Shown here: one piece after another, positions 19,919 to 31,789 of the stretch
Layout of the letters: each line of letters opens with the position of its first letter
How positions within the stretch are numbered: the first letter of the stretch is position 1
From: Ipomoea triloba
Lineage: Eukaryota > Streptophyta > Magnoliopsida > Solanales > Convolvulaceae
Direction: 5' to 3'
DNA length: 64,000 bases
Assembly (NCBI RefSeq): GCF_003576645.1
Contig: NC_044922.1
Coordinates: 7,938,493-8,002,492 of the forward strand
Position numbers and translations under genes: made by a program
The notes under the pieces: generated by a model
Told to the model about the DNA's origin: nothing
What the model saw: only the letters and a program-made list of their open reading frames with translations
Databases searched by the model: none

Positions 19919-21193
19919 ATGTCTTCGCCATATGACCTTGCACAACAGATTGCTCAAAGGCTCCAAAGAGGGAAAGCCCCGGCAGAAGAAAACAGTGCTA
20001 GGGACGCTAACACTCGTTATATAGAAGTATCCACCGGAACTCAAATTTTACTAATGACAGCAACCATTCTAGGGCTGTACAGGCAGTTGTTAAACTACCC
20101 TATTGTGCAATGGAGATATGTAGACTTGAGAGTATTGGAAGATTATGAGTGCAAATATGGACTGGAGAGGTTGATTGCAGAGCCATATTGGAACAATCTG
20201 TTAAGTTGGAGACAAGATACTTTTATCCCTCTAGTACATGAGTTTATTGCGAGCTTGAAGGTTGACGGAGTGGCTGGAGATCTCTACAGCCCTACCATTA
20301 AGTTTAGACTCTTCAACCAGGACCATAACATATCGGCCAACCGTTTGGGTGTTCTCCTTGGGTTTTACAATGAGGAAGACCAGTCGAATCACTGGTACAG
20401 GAGATTGAGGCATGACTTTGGAGACAGGGACATTCCGAGAAAATATTGGTCAATGATCGCAAGACAAGGAGTCGAATGGGAAGGGTCAAGAGTGAGAGTC
20501 TCTCAGATTGTAAGGGAGGATTTAAAGGTTTCATGGAAGGTGATCGCCCATTCATGGGAAGGAAGGCCTGAGACATATGACCGAGTCTCAAAGGCGGAGC
20601 TGTTCATGCTATGGAGTATGGACACCGGGAACTCGGTGAACATGAGCGCGATTTGTAGGAACTTGCTTGTTGCACAACATCAAGAGTTAGCCAGGGCAAT
20701 CTTTATAGGCCCCTTGGTGACGAGACTATGCGTTTCTATGGGAAATCAAATGAAAATGAATTAGTTTGAACATCGGCTTTCAGGAGCGCATATAGTTCCT
20801 TTATCTCCCGAGGACGTCGCAAAACTTCACTTGAGACAACTAGCGCGAACGAGGGTAGATGAGGAGATGGCGGAAGATCATACCAACACGCCCATGACAT
20901 CCCCAGGATTCACACCTTCTCCGATGACATTCAATTCCCCGTCTCTCTCGGACATGTATTCGCCGTTGGATTCTTCAATGTATTCTCCACCACCAAGAGA
21001 GCCTGGACCGTCTGTACCTCCACCACAACCTGAAGAGCAAAACCCCAACCCCTCTAGCTTCAACATTCCAAGCTGGTTCACCCCGGTCACTAATTGGAGA
21101 TCCCTCCAAAATTTCCAATACCAATTGCACTTGGAGCAAATGCAAAAGCTGGATGAGATTTCAAGAGAGATCAAGGAAATCAGGAGAACATGA
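19919..21193 (+). pseudogene. Athila ORF1-like (plant transposon protein) with one in-frame stop
   Basis: The frame from the ATG at 19919 (MSSPYDLAQQ) runs to TAG at 20762-20764 and continues in the same frame to 21193, so one nonsense change divides a ~424-residue protein. The N-terminal ~280 residues contain segments typical of the Arabidopsis retrotransposon ORF-1/Athila family: LYSPTIKFRLFNQDHNIS, LGVLLGFYNEED, and IPRKYWSMIA. The C-terminal part is Pro/Ser-rich, followed by a short coiled coil (EQMQKLDEISREIKEI). There is no transmembrane segment. The homologue on the other strand is at 43582-44764. Function in the element is unknown; it occupies the env position. Confidence 0.75.
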
Positions 21194-21368
21194 AGGAAGG
21201 AAGAGACTGAAGAAAAGAAAAGACAAATCTTGATGATGATGACTTATGATCTGATAATTCTGAACAATTGATTGTGGACAATCACTTTATTTTTGTTTAT
21301 ATTCTTACCTACAATTCTGTTTATGTTTTATCTTGCACGTTTCGTCTAGCCAAAGACGTTAAACGTGA

Positions 21369-21390
21369 CGCTTTTGGGAGGCAACCCACA
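21369..21390 (+). other. GGGAGGCAACCC ORF-end word
   Basis: GACGCTTTTGGGAGGCAACC lies about 175 bp after the ORF1-like stop. The same word, inverted, is at about 45973-45990 after the minus-strand gag/protease, and a variant is at about 18767. It is conserved non-coding sequence in Athila-like elements; its role is unknown. Confidence 0.5.
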
Positions 21391-21746
21391 AATAAGAAGA
21401 AGAAGGGACCACTCCACCAACAACCATGAAAGACCAATCTTGAAAGGTATAATTTCAATTCCTAATTTATTTCCTTACCTTTACTCTAACCGTGTTTAAA
21501 GGGCGAACTTAGATTGCAAAACTTTGATAAGGATACAAATTGTAAGTATTTCTTTTATCCTGATTCAATGCCCTGTTTTGGTTTGCTTTATTTTCTAGAA
21601 TCGCAAATGAAGAGCTGCATAAAATTGTTGTGTTGGATGTAGTCTGTTTGTTAGAATTGTTTTAGCCCAGTTCACACTTTTAAGTATGGAAAAGGGGAGT
21701 GTGTAGAACCCTTAAACATACATCCTTTTTCCTCCGTTCCTTATGG

Positions 21747-21787
21747 AAACATCGAGGACGATGTTTACTTTTAAGTGTGGAAAGGGT
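21747..21787 (+). other. GAGGAC-loop hairpin followed by a PPT-like tract
   Basis: A perfect 7-bp stem AAACATC/GATGTTT with loop GAGGAC (21747-21766), then TTTTAAGTGTGGAAAGGGTG. The same hairpin followed by the same purine tract occurs at 42903-42941 (inverted), and hairpins of the same build precede 3' LTRs elsewhere. No LTR follows here. Confidence 0.7.
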
Positions 21788-22100
21788 GTATGCTTCTTGA
21801 AACAGTTGATTGATTAAGTGATAAGGTATAGGAACCTAGAGGGTGTGTTATTGCCAATACTATCTAGGAGGGCTCCACATGTTGTAGGCCGGTTTGTAGA
21901 ACCCATTGGGTTTCTATGTCGACGGCCTAATTCTCCACTCGGTATGGTAGTGTCAGGGCGGGAAGGGTTCTTGGCTTCATCGGCGGGTAGATGAGGAATG
22001 ATGTGCTATCTTTCCTGGTCTCGTCATTTGATAGTTTGAGTCTCCTCTTCTTATCAGCTCCTACTATCTCCCAGAACACCACCATCGTTCAAAATTCAAT
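21788..22100. other. Unassigned spacer
   Basis: No ORF of note and no clear LTR. Possibly the degraded 3' end of the Athila-like element. Confidence 0.3.
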
Positions 22101-22194
22101 TCTTGATATATAAAGCTGCATTGAAGGTTAGAGAGCCGATCAAGTCAGGCAAAATATTTGCCAAGAAGTCATCAGGCAAAATAGGGCTAAAATT

Positions 22195-23260
22195 TGTCAC
22201 AAAAATGCCATGTCACACATTATATATTTATAGATATACATATGCACAAGCAAATATTAATTGTGCATGTGTATATATTCTATAAATTAGTGACACACAA
22301 ATTGGAGTTATATGTATTATATATATACACAGTACTACACATATATTATGTACGTAGTACTACCCAAAGCAATACATGTATGTACATATGAGTTGTAAGG
22401 ACCACGTATATATATACATATATTATATATACACAGTAGTGGGGTGAGGCAACAAAAATTGGATTATATATTATATATATTACATATGCTACGTACTGCC
22501 CCAAAACCAAAAAAAAGGTAGCAATATATATATACCCACATTACACTCAAAACAAACACATACATAATATGCATAAAGCAAGCATGGATTATATATATAT
22601 ATTATATACGCCACATGCTGCTACACTACAAAGTAACAAGGCATACACATATATTATTATATACATATACACCCCAAATCAAAGTAGGTGGACCATGCAT
22701 GTGTATGTCATACACATATATATGTTTTCACGCCAGGATTGGAGCAAAGGAAAAAAAAAGAAGCGCAAAGCTTTTCAAAAAAAAAAAATATTGTCACCGA
22801 AATGCTAAAGGAAATGCTTGCTACGTGCATATTATGCACATGCACGTGCTACATATATTATGTATGAGTACACACATAACATATATATAAAGCAAATATG
22901 GAGTGTGCATATATATAAGCATGCAAATAGAAGAGTAAAAATGGTGGCATGCAAACTTTGCAAAGTGATGATAGTGGGAGCACTAAACATATATATACAC
23001 ATGGACCAAGCAGTGGATTACATATATATACACCCGCATCACATGGACCAGGGGAGTATTATATATATACCCACGCAAACAGTGAAGAAAAGAAGGGTAA
23101 TGTGTGCAACACTGCAGCTGCGGAATTCACGTATATACAGAGTACACTAATACACGAAAGGAAAAAAAAAACAGGAGCTCCTGGAAAGCAAACCTGGGGA
23201 TGTGTGGTCCTCGTGTATGTATATATACACCCACAGCTGTCTTGCAGGCTGCAAAATAAA
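22195..23260. repeat. AT/TACA microsatellite-rich region
   Basis: Dense runs of TATATA, CATATATACAC and ACATATATTATG words with scattered CACGTGC-type palindromes. Open frames here encode only Tyr/Ile/His-rich low-complexity peptides and are not genes. No element boundary recognised. Confidence 0.7.
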
Positions 23261-24627
23261 CCAAAGCACATATGTTATCTTCTATGGACTATGGTAATAT
23301 TCACACGCAAAAGGCATAGGGATATGTCATATGTGAAAGCAAAGACAAAAGAGGCAGAGCATATGGTTTTCATCAGATTGTAAATTTTAAAGCAGCTCAA
23401 GATTATAGTCTTAGAGCAAGTGATGGCGTTACAAGATTTTAGAGCACAAGGCTCTATGGAGATACAAGCTGATGGGTCTCCACAGGATATGTTCTCCCAA
23501 AGCAGAGCGTAGTAGTGTTCTTTCCCTCACCAACACTGGACCTTCCCGCACCGGCAAGATGGCGTTACAATATTTTAGAGCACAAGGCTCTATGGACGTT
23601 ACGCGACGCCTTTCAGTGCCAGGCTAGGTGCGTCTTCCTCGGCTGTGGCGACGGTAGAGATGCGTCGGGACAGTATCCGGCGACGGCTCTACGATGTTGC
23701 CCATCAGTAAGGGTTTAATTTCCAAGAAGCTACAGCCCAACGTTCTAATCTCCAGCAACAATGAGGCCGATGCGAGATCAGACAACGGGGGACGATTGCT
23801 CATGAAATCAATTCCCAGCGATGCACCGGAGTAGCGATCGATCGCTATTTTCAGCTCCAAAGACGGTGACCGGCGGTGGCGAGAAAGTCCTAACAATGGT
23901 GGATGACAACCCAAGAAATCAATTCTTAGGAGGCTCCGATCCAATGTTTGTGACGATGGAGAGTCCAAGCAATGATAGAAAACAACCTGGAAAATCCATC
24001 CAATGCTTTCATTTATTCGTTTCATTTCTCCGTAGTAGATGGAAGTTGCAAAAAAATGAAATCCACATATATATTTGAGGTAGAAGTTATTATTGAGAGT
24101 TACCTGAACTCCTGAAGGTTGTCGGTCTATTCTCGGATGATTGGGGATGTAAAGCAATGAATATGAAGCCTTATTTATAGTTGTGGGACAAAGGATTTGG
24201 GTGTGTCTATGACTCCAATCTTGTTGCTTGATCCTTATCAGCTCTTATTTTGTGGCTAATTATGTGATAGAATGGGAGAGGGTGTTACTTCGGATTAACA
24301 TGGAGCATTGAATTCTGCTCATCTAGTTAACTATCAGCTCATCTTAAAAGTTTCGTACATGGCTAACATTAAAGCTTCAAATTCTAATGGGAAATTAATT
24401 TTGGCTGAAGCGAATTAGGATTGAAAAAATTGGCTAAGATGAGATGGGCCTCTAATAGAATTCCAGACACAATTGGGCTATTGGATATGTTTTTTTTGTT
24501 GGGCTTTCTCAATCTAAATATAAATTGTTGGGTTGCTATGCAAATATGGACTCCTGGACTACTGTTAATTTCGAGACTTTCTTACCTTTGCATATGGGCA
24601 CACCAACAAGTCTCGAAGGGGCAATTT
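23261..24627. other. Unassigned region with a 40-bp dispersed repeat
   Basis: A 40-bp word starting GATGGCGTTACAA(G/T)ATTTTAG occurs at about 23423 and again at about 23558. The minus strand is open from 24157 to 23624 but the product matches no family I know. The region has higher GC content and CpG-rich words unlike its neighbours and may be a captured gene fragment. Before 24628 the purine-rich word GAAGGGGCAATT could be a polypurine tract for the LTR that follows. Confidence 0.3.
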
Positions 24628-25725
24628 GTTGGCATTGAAAATTTAAATAATATTATTGGGCCGTGACAGATAATCGGTCATTAAATTAATTGCTTTAATT
24701 AATTAATTGAACTAATGTTTATTTAATTGGGTTAATTAAATGGCCCATTGAATAATTAATTGGTATAATTATTTAATTAAATGTAATTGGATGTTGGATT
24801 GTTCGGCCCAAGTTGGTGGAATAGTTAATTTAGTTGGACCAGGCTAATTGGATTAATTGGGTCGCTTAAATTGGCGGGTTTTGACTTGGCTTGGCCCATC
24901 AAGAATATATGTGGATTGCATAATTTTGAGAAAGATGTGGATATGATAAATTGGTTCAAAAATATAAAATCATGAACCTGGACGTGATAGTGTCCCGATA
25001 CATTCTTTATATTTAATTCAAATACTAATTAAATATATTAATTATCCAAATGGATAAAGTTGGTTAGATTTCTCCTACCAAATCACCACTATAAATAGTG
25101 GTTTCATTTTCAAGGAAAGGGAGCTCTGAATATTTGCATAACGAAGCTCTGTCGAAATCTTGCCAGAATATTGTCTGGAACACGCTTGCAATTTATTTGC
25201 ACCGAGGGGTACGCTTGCAATTTATTTGCACCAAGTAACACTTCCAGTTCGCATATTTCGAACTTGACATACTTCCAGTTGGCATACTTCCAACTCGGTA
25301 CACTTCCAGTTCAACATACTCTTAACTCGGTACACTTCCAGTTGGCATACTTCCAAGTCGGTATACTTCCAGTTCAGCATACTCTGAACTCGGCACACTT
25401 GCAGTTGACATACTTCCAACTTGGCATACTTACAGTTGGCATACTTCCAACTCGGCACCCTTCCAGTTGGCATACTTCCAACTCAGCACACTTCTAATTC
25501 GGCATATTTCGAATTCAGTACAGTTCCAATCGGCATACTTCCAGTTCAACATATTCTGAACTAGGCATACTTCCGATCAGCATACTTCCGATCAGCATAC
25601 TTCTAGTAGAGAATCAGAGGACTACTACACAGAGATTGTACCCCTTTTCCGTTTGATACATATACTTCATTGTAACCGATACTTTGAATTTTGAATATAT
25701 ATAATTCAAGTTTTTCGCGTTTACA
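24628..25725 (+). mobile_element. Probable copia-type LTR (3' LTR of a truncated element)
   Basis: Starts TGTTGGCATTG after a purine-rich GAAGGGGCAATT and ends TTTTTCGCGTTTACA, both common for plant copia LTRs. A TATA box (CTATAAATAG) lies near 25090. The following ~370 bp hold a minisatellite. No matching TSD was found (left CAATT, right GTAGG), so it looks like the 3' end of an element whose 5' portion is lost. On its right it abuts the Tat gypsy RNase H. Confidence 0.55.
25240..25610 (+). repeat. Minisatellite, ~15-20-bp units, inside the LTR
   Basis: About 20 degenerate copies of CTTCCAGTTGGCATA and CTTCCAACTCGGTACA alternate downstream of the TATA box, so they would lie in the transcript leader (R/U5). 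Units vary by substitution, not in register with codons. Confidence 0.9.
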
Positions 25726-26139
25726 GTAGGATCGGGTACGCTTCCAAACTTGACCTTTGGAAGTCCTCTATCCGGGCGATTTTGGAGATATACTCCGGGG
25801 TTCCTTGGCTAAGCTTGGAGAGCATATCTGCCTCGGAGTTCTGCTCCCTTGGTACCTGTAGGATCTCGTGCTGGGCAATCCGCCACAAGACCTGGAGTAC
25901 CACATCACGGTACCGGATCATTCTCTCTTCGTTGGCTTCGAACTCCCCGGAGACCTAGCTGACCACCAGCATGGAGTCACACCGGATCTTCAACTTTTTC
26001 TACCTTCATGCTTAGTGCGAGTTGGAGGCCACATAGCAACGCCTTGTACTACGCTCGGAAGCCCTCCAGGGTTAGCAGGACGACCCTGCCTCCACACGCC
26101 TTACTGCTCGAGGATCCATCGGTGGATAAGGTCCACCAC
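25726..26139 (-). pseudogene. pol: Tat-lineage gypsy pol fragment: second (plant-type) RNase H
   Basis: Read on the minus strand it begins near 26139 with WTLSTDGSSSSKACG, continues through a damaged YKALLCGLQLAL segment, and ends with VPREQNSEADMLSKLSQG. These are hallmarks of the additional RNase H domain of Tat/Ogre-type elements. Several stops interrupt it. Its left end is cut at 25726 by the copia-like LTR. On the right the solo LTR 26145-28357 separates it from the rest of the same pol gene. Confidence 0.8.
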
Positions 26140-26144
26140 TCTTC

Positions 26145-27353
26145 TGTAACACCCCCATTTTCATAACTAAACTATTTTACTAAAACAGGATTTATTTATT
26201 TAAAAATCACCTTTAATTGCGAAAGCCCAAAAACAAAACGATAGAAAATAGGGATGCTACCGCCACGTTTAGATAAATCTTATATCTAAACGCACAGGCT
26301 AAAACCACTATAACTATTACCCCACCTCTAAATACATTATAATAAATCAGGTACTAAAAATCCCGAAACAAGTTCTAAAATTCTTTAACAATTAAAAGAA
26401 TCTTCTATAGAAAGAATTCCAAAGAGAGTATTCCAATCTCTCAAATATCCTCTTTTCAAAAGAGAAAATCTTACATTAGTACATATTGCATTTCTCAAAA
26501 TCATCCACACTTGATATATATAATGTCAAGGAGAGAAATGGGTACCAAATGAATAATTTTTCAAGTTCTCAAAAATAAATTTTCATAAACAGGGAGTTTT
26601 TCCGGCTCCCTAGTGAGTCAGCTTTTACGTCACTGGTCACTCCTCAAAATAACAGGGAAGTTATAAAAACCCCCTAGTGAGTCAGTTTTTACATCACTGC
26701 TCACTCCTCAAGATAAAAATATCAAATGGCACCATCCCCATGACAAAATATATATGCATAACCAAATCCTTCAAATTTCACATCTTACAATTATATCTCA
26801 AAAATCATTTATTCAATTTCATTCCTTAGGTCCATAAAACCTTCATACTCTAAATATATACCAATAATTTCCCTTTCATAAACCATATACTAAAAATTTC
26901 AATCCTTTCACCATTCAAAACTTAATATGCCAATATATATATATATATGGCACTTTCAAACTACTACACATACAAATAATTTGTATAAACATCCAAAACA
27001 TGTCACAAATTTCATAATAATCTATATAATTGCACAAATCACATAAGTCCATAATAATCAATTTAAATATTACAAATCATTCAATAATCACATAATCATT
27101 CAAAAATCATATTAAAATAAATATGGCACATAATCACGTAGTAAATGATTTTACTTTGGGGTAAATAAATTTAAATAGACATAAATCTTACTTAAGAGCC
27201 AATAATCCACCATCTACCAAAACGTGCTCACAATTGGATTTGAACTTGTAACCTTCTAAGCATTCATACACATTTAAACCATTGAGCCACTAGCACCTTT
27301 AATAGAAAATTTGTAAATAAATCAAATCATCAATTAGACTACTAATGCCATCA

Positions 27354-27401
<48 letters not shown>

Positions 27402-28357
27402 GGAAATATTATGCCCGAAACCATCATCCTCACCAGCCATCATCATCAACGCCAACACCTCACCATTCGCCGTCGACAGCCACCACCTTCACCATCAACG
27501 ACGGCCGATCATCACCAACAACTCACGCCGCCGGCTGCCACCACCATCGGCGCCAACGCCGGCCACCATGACACCACCGTCAAAAATCGTCATCGTCAAC
27601 CGAAGATTTCATCGTCACCATCACCAACGTTAATAACAACAACAATGGAGATCACTTCGGCGTCGACTTCACCAAGCCAAGCCGCCACCACCGCCATTAC
27701 CACCGGAAAGGAAGGAGAAGAGCGCTGCTTCGCCGGTCCTGGACCTCCGCCGCCGCTGTTCACGCTTGGACGGAGAAGAGAAGCACTGCCGGAGTACCAT
27801 GCTGCCTACTCTCTCTCTCTCTATATCTCTCTCTCTCCACGTCGGATATGAAGAAAAGAAGAAGGTGAAAATGGAGATGGAGCAGGTATGAAGATCACGT
27901 GAAGAAAGATGAAAACAATTCAGTAGGTAAGGTTCCTCTCTCTCTATATCTCAACGTGCGTGGGTGTGTGTAGAGGAGAATAAGGAATCAGAGAAGAAAA
28001 GAAAATCAAGGTTGATGGAAGAAATTAAGTTGATGATGTTGATATATTATACATATTAAGACCTAAAAGAAATATTACAAAGTTAATAGTATATGCATGA
28101 AAGGTGTATTACCTTAATTAAGATCAAATAATTAGGATCCTATAATCATGAATAGATTAATTTAATAATCGTAATATTTATATATACGAAACGTTTATAA
28201 CCAAAGTAATTAGGATAATATAATACTTATAAAATAATTTCTCAAAATACTTTTATATCAAATAATTTGATAAAATAATAGCATAATAAATTTTGAATGT
28301 TAGAGGTTCAAAAGAATATTAATGAATATAATGTTAATAAAATTTATGGGTGTTACA
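26145..28357 (-). mobile_element. Solo LTR, gypsy chromovirus-type, TSD tcttc
   Basis: On the plus strand it reads TGTAACACCCCC...GGGTGTTACA (2213 bp), flanked by tcttc at 26140-26144 and 28358-28362. It is inserted antisense to the family-A copy at 4596 and in the same sense as the minus-strand Tat element it interrupts. It contains an (ATT)n run at about 27349-27402, a GC-rich island at about 27420-27800, a CT/GA microsatellite near 27808-27838, and the LTR-end hairpin (26266-26275 with 26283-26292). The Leu-run frame from 27345 is a microsatellite artefact. Confidence 0.92.
26266..26292 (-). other. LTR-end hairpin (copy 3)
   Basis: A perfect 10-bp stem CGTTTAGATA/TATCTAAACG with a 7-nt loop, 121 nt from the LTR end, flanked (minus sense) by TTTAGCCTGTG and GTGGCGGTAGC. 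Same flanks as family A, different stem. Confidence 0.75.
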
Positions 28358-28362
28358 TCTTC

Positions 28363-29089
28363 CCCCTTCGCTTCTCCCCCACTTCGTGGCATCTCGGGCG
28401 TTGCACTCAACTATGAAGTCCGTGAGTTCTTGTCCCTTGATGGTCGATCTTGGCTTGAAGTGGATGTCGGATTGACTGAGGCACATCTACCACTTCACAA
28501 GTCGGCTGGCCGACCCCGCACCTCGTAGTACCGCCTCCATGGGTTGGTTGGTGAGCACATGCACCGGGTGAGCCTAGAAGTAGCGGTTTAACTTCTTTGT
28601 CGTGACATCTACCACGAATATGGCTTTCTCCATTGGAGAGTATCTGATCTCGGCACCTCAAAGGACCTTGCTCACGTAGTACACGGGCCTTTAGGTTCTC
28701 GTGTCATCCCGGACCAACACGAAGCTAATCGCGGCCTACGAGATTCCCAGGTACAGATATAAGACCTCCCCCTTTCTCGAGCTTGGCTAGGGGGGGGGGG
28801 GTAGAGACATCAAATAGGCTTTGATGTCGTGAAAGGCTATTAGACATTCAGCCGACCACTCGAACCCACTGCTCTTCTTAAGGACCCCGAAGAAAGGTAG
28901 GGACCTCTCGACCGACATCGAGAGGAAGCAGTCGAGGGCGGGTAGCCAACCATTGAGGCGTTGGACCTCGCGCAGGGACCTCGGAGGCTCCATCTCCAGG
29001 ATGGCCTTAACCTTGTCGGGGTTCGGTTCTATGCATTTGTTGGAGACCATATACCCTAAAAACTCCCCCCATGTACCCTGAAGGTACAC
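28363..29089 (-). pseudogene. pol: Tat-lineage gypsy pol: RT connection and first RNase H
   Basis: Minus-strand reading continues the RT at 29056-29879: GYMVSNKCIEPNPDKVKAI, then GFEWSAECLIAFHDIK. After a frame break come RPVYYVSKVL, IRYSPMEKAIFVV and HPVHVLTNQPM, which are Ty3 RNase H features. At least three stops and frame changes are present. A run of about ten Cs on this strand (poly-G at about 28792-28801 on the plus strand) probably causes one frame loss. The domain continues across the solo LTR into 25726-26139. Confidence 0.8.
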
Positions 29090-29879
29090 TTCTTGGGGTT
29101 CAAACGTAAATCAAATTCACGCATGGTTGAAAATACCTCTGTTAGGTCGTCTGTGTAGAGGTCGGCCTCGGCACTCTTGAGAATCATGTCGTCCACATAG
29201 GCTTGTAGGTTTCGGCCGAGTACCTTCTTGAAACCCTTGGCGACCATCCTTGTGTAGGTGGCCCTAAAGTTCTTGAGCCCGAAGGCTATCACCCTATAGC
29301 AGAATTCCCCCTCTGGGGTGGTGAGGGCCATCTTCTCCTCGTCGTCCTCGTGCATGAATATTTGGTGGTAGCCCCGAAATGCGTCGAGGAAACTCATGAG
29401 CGCGCATCTCGCTGTCTCGTCTACCAATTGGTCAATGTTTGGAAGCGGGAATGGATCCATCAGGCATGCCTTGTTGAGATCTGTGTAGTCCACATACATC
29501 CTCCAGGTGGGTGACTTGGGTGCTAGGACTACATTCGCGAGCCATTCAGGGTACAACACCTCCCTTATGTGCCCTATCTCTAGGAGGGTATTGACCTCAT
29601 TTTTCACAATATCGAGCCTCTCTGCCGAGAGGTACCTCTTATTTTGTTGCACCGGCTCGACGGCGGGATCTACCGCCAACTTGTGGGTGATGACTTCGCG
29701 GTTGAAACCCGGCATGTCCTCGGGGCCCCATGGGAACACGTCCTTGAAATGCCAGATGACCTCGATGACCGACCCCGAAGGTCGGTCGGCAACCCGTCCC
29801 AACCTTGACGACCCTCTCGGGTCGACCGAGGTCCAAGACCACCTCCTCGGTCTCGACTGCAGGCTCGGTGCGTGGCCGG
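29056..29879 (-). pseudogene. pol: Tat-lineage gypsy pol: reverse transcriptase
   Basis: The minus-strand frame contains KLAVDPAVEPVQQNKR, RMYVDYTDLNKACL, DPFPLPNIDQLVD, SFLDAFRGYHQI and FGLKNFRATYTRM, in the order of a Ty3/gypsy RT. The active site is intact as YVDD (29199 down to 29188). The wording (PFPLPNIDQLVD, DAFRGYHQI) is characteristic of Tat/Ogre/Retand elements. The 5' end of this frame is cut by the insertion starting at 29880; the upstream protease and gag resume at 33421. Confidence 0.88.
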
Positions 29880-29993
29880 TGTAACACCCCACTTTTTCCA
29901 CTTATGAAAATACGGGTAAATTTTTTTTTATTACAAATGACTTTACAATAACGGAAGCTTTCAACAAGAAAAAGGAAAAAGGGTGTTATGCCA

Positions 29994-30018
29994 CGTTCAA
30001 GTATCTCATACTCAAACG
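29994..30018 (-). other. LTR-end hairpin (copy 4)
   Basis: An 11-bp stem in minus sense, CGTTTGAGTAT/ATACTTGAACG with two G-T pairs and a 3-nt loop, 114 nt from the LTR end. Flanks are TTTTAGCGTGTG and GTGGCATAAC. A second version of this stem at 33268-33292 shows compensating changes. Confidence 0.75.
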
Positions 30019-31789
30019 CACACGCTAAAACTAACTTACTACCGATTACTAATACAATAATTGATTTCTAAAGGTATAAAAATCATTACATTGATTCGCT
30101 CTCATGCTCAATGCCATGTAATCCAAACCTGCAAAATAACTAAAGAGGGGAAACAAAGTCAGCACGACGATTGGTAAGACTTACTCCACCCCGTAAAATA
30201 TTTTTTTGCAATAGCACATAGGAGAATATAATTTGCACATAATACCACATTAACCCCTTAAACATTTTATTCTCATCAATATCAATAATCTTTAACCAAT
30301 TAAAATATAACTTGAGGAAATCATATACATCCAAATATGTATAATATACATATCAAAATATTTATAAAATCTCTAGAAGATGAAGGCGTTGCCTATTCAT
30401 AATCCAAATTAATTTAACCACTCTTTTCTCAATATTCACCATATAATCAGTATCTCAACATTTCCATATCACAATTTTCTCAAGACATTTCCACATTACA
30501 TTATCATCAATAGTCCAAAGAATTTATTAACTCATAAAATATCCACCAAAAGAGAATAATCAATTCCTCAAAACAATCACCAAAGAGAGAATTCCAATCT
30601 CTCAATTAATTACCAAAGAGAGAATTCCAATCTCTCAATTATCCTCTTTTCAAAAGAGAAAATCTTACAAAAGTACATATTGAATTTCTCAAAATCATCC
30701 GCACTCTGCTATATATAGTGTCAATGATAAATGGGTACCAAATGAATAATTTTCATGTTCTCAAATATAAATTTTCATAAACAGGGAGTTTTCTCGACTC
30801 CCTAGTGAGCCAGCTTTTACGTCACTGCTCACTCCACAAAATAACAGGGAAGTTATAAAAACCCCCTAGTGAGTCAGTTTTATGTCACTGCTCACTTCGC
30901 AAAATAAAATCATCAAATGGCACCATTCTCTTGACAAAATATGTATACATAACCTTAAAAGTTCACCACTTAAATCAAAATCTTTACACCCAAATAACAC
31001 TTTCAACTTTACACTTATATCTAGAACCTTTGTCACAATTTATTCATAGGCAGAAATCATACCCTTATAATCTAAATTTACTTATGCACATACCATACGA
31101 CATACAATTCCATCACATTCATATATACCTTTAAGTACTACACTAGGCAATAAATACCTATGTTAATATAAATATCCAAACATACAATATGCATCCTATA
31201 TTAAATCTTACTATATAAAAGGATACCCAGAATACATATCAAAATTTCTTCACGGCAATGTACACAATTAAATTACAAATCTCAAATCCAAAATTCACCA
31301 CAAATCTCATAATAATCCCCATAAATTCCAAATATCACATAAATCCATAATATTCAATTTAACCACCATAAATCATACTATAATAAATAATCACATAATA
31401 TTTTACATAATTATCAAATAATAATTTAGCACATAAACGCTTAGTAAAATGATTTTTGCTTTGGGGTAAATAAATTTTAGGTAGACATAAATCTTACCCA
31501 TTAAGACCTAGGTTCCGTCCAAACCTTAATCTGATAGGCAACCTGCGGACCTAAATAATAATAATAATCCTATTATTATTATGGCGGAATCATATCACTG
31601 CCACCAATTTCATGATCAGTATCGACTCAATCCTCCACTATCATATATAATCATCATTTCTATCATCACCAACTTCACTAATTATTCACTTCATCAGATT
31701 ACTAATCCATCAATATCATATTATTATAACTATTATTTACCATGTTCATCATCACCATCAACTCACGTCAACAGCAACACCATCGCCGG

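Noticed and set aside
22569..23383. Overlapping frames in the AT microsatellite region
   Set aside because: Tyr/Ile/His-rich low-complexity translations of TATACA repeats, open in several frames at once.
25240..25610. Regular short repeats that could suggest a CRISPR-like array
   Set aside because: Units are degenerate, adjacent without unique spacers, inside a plant LTR; it is a minisatellite.
27345..27851. Leu-run 168-codon open frame as a secreted protein
   Set aside because: The Leu run is an (ATT)n microsatellite and the remainder is biased CAC/ATC sequence inside a solo LTR.
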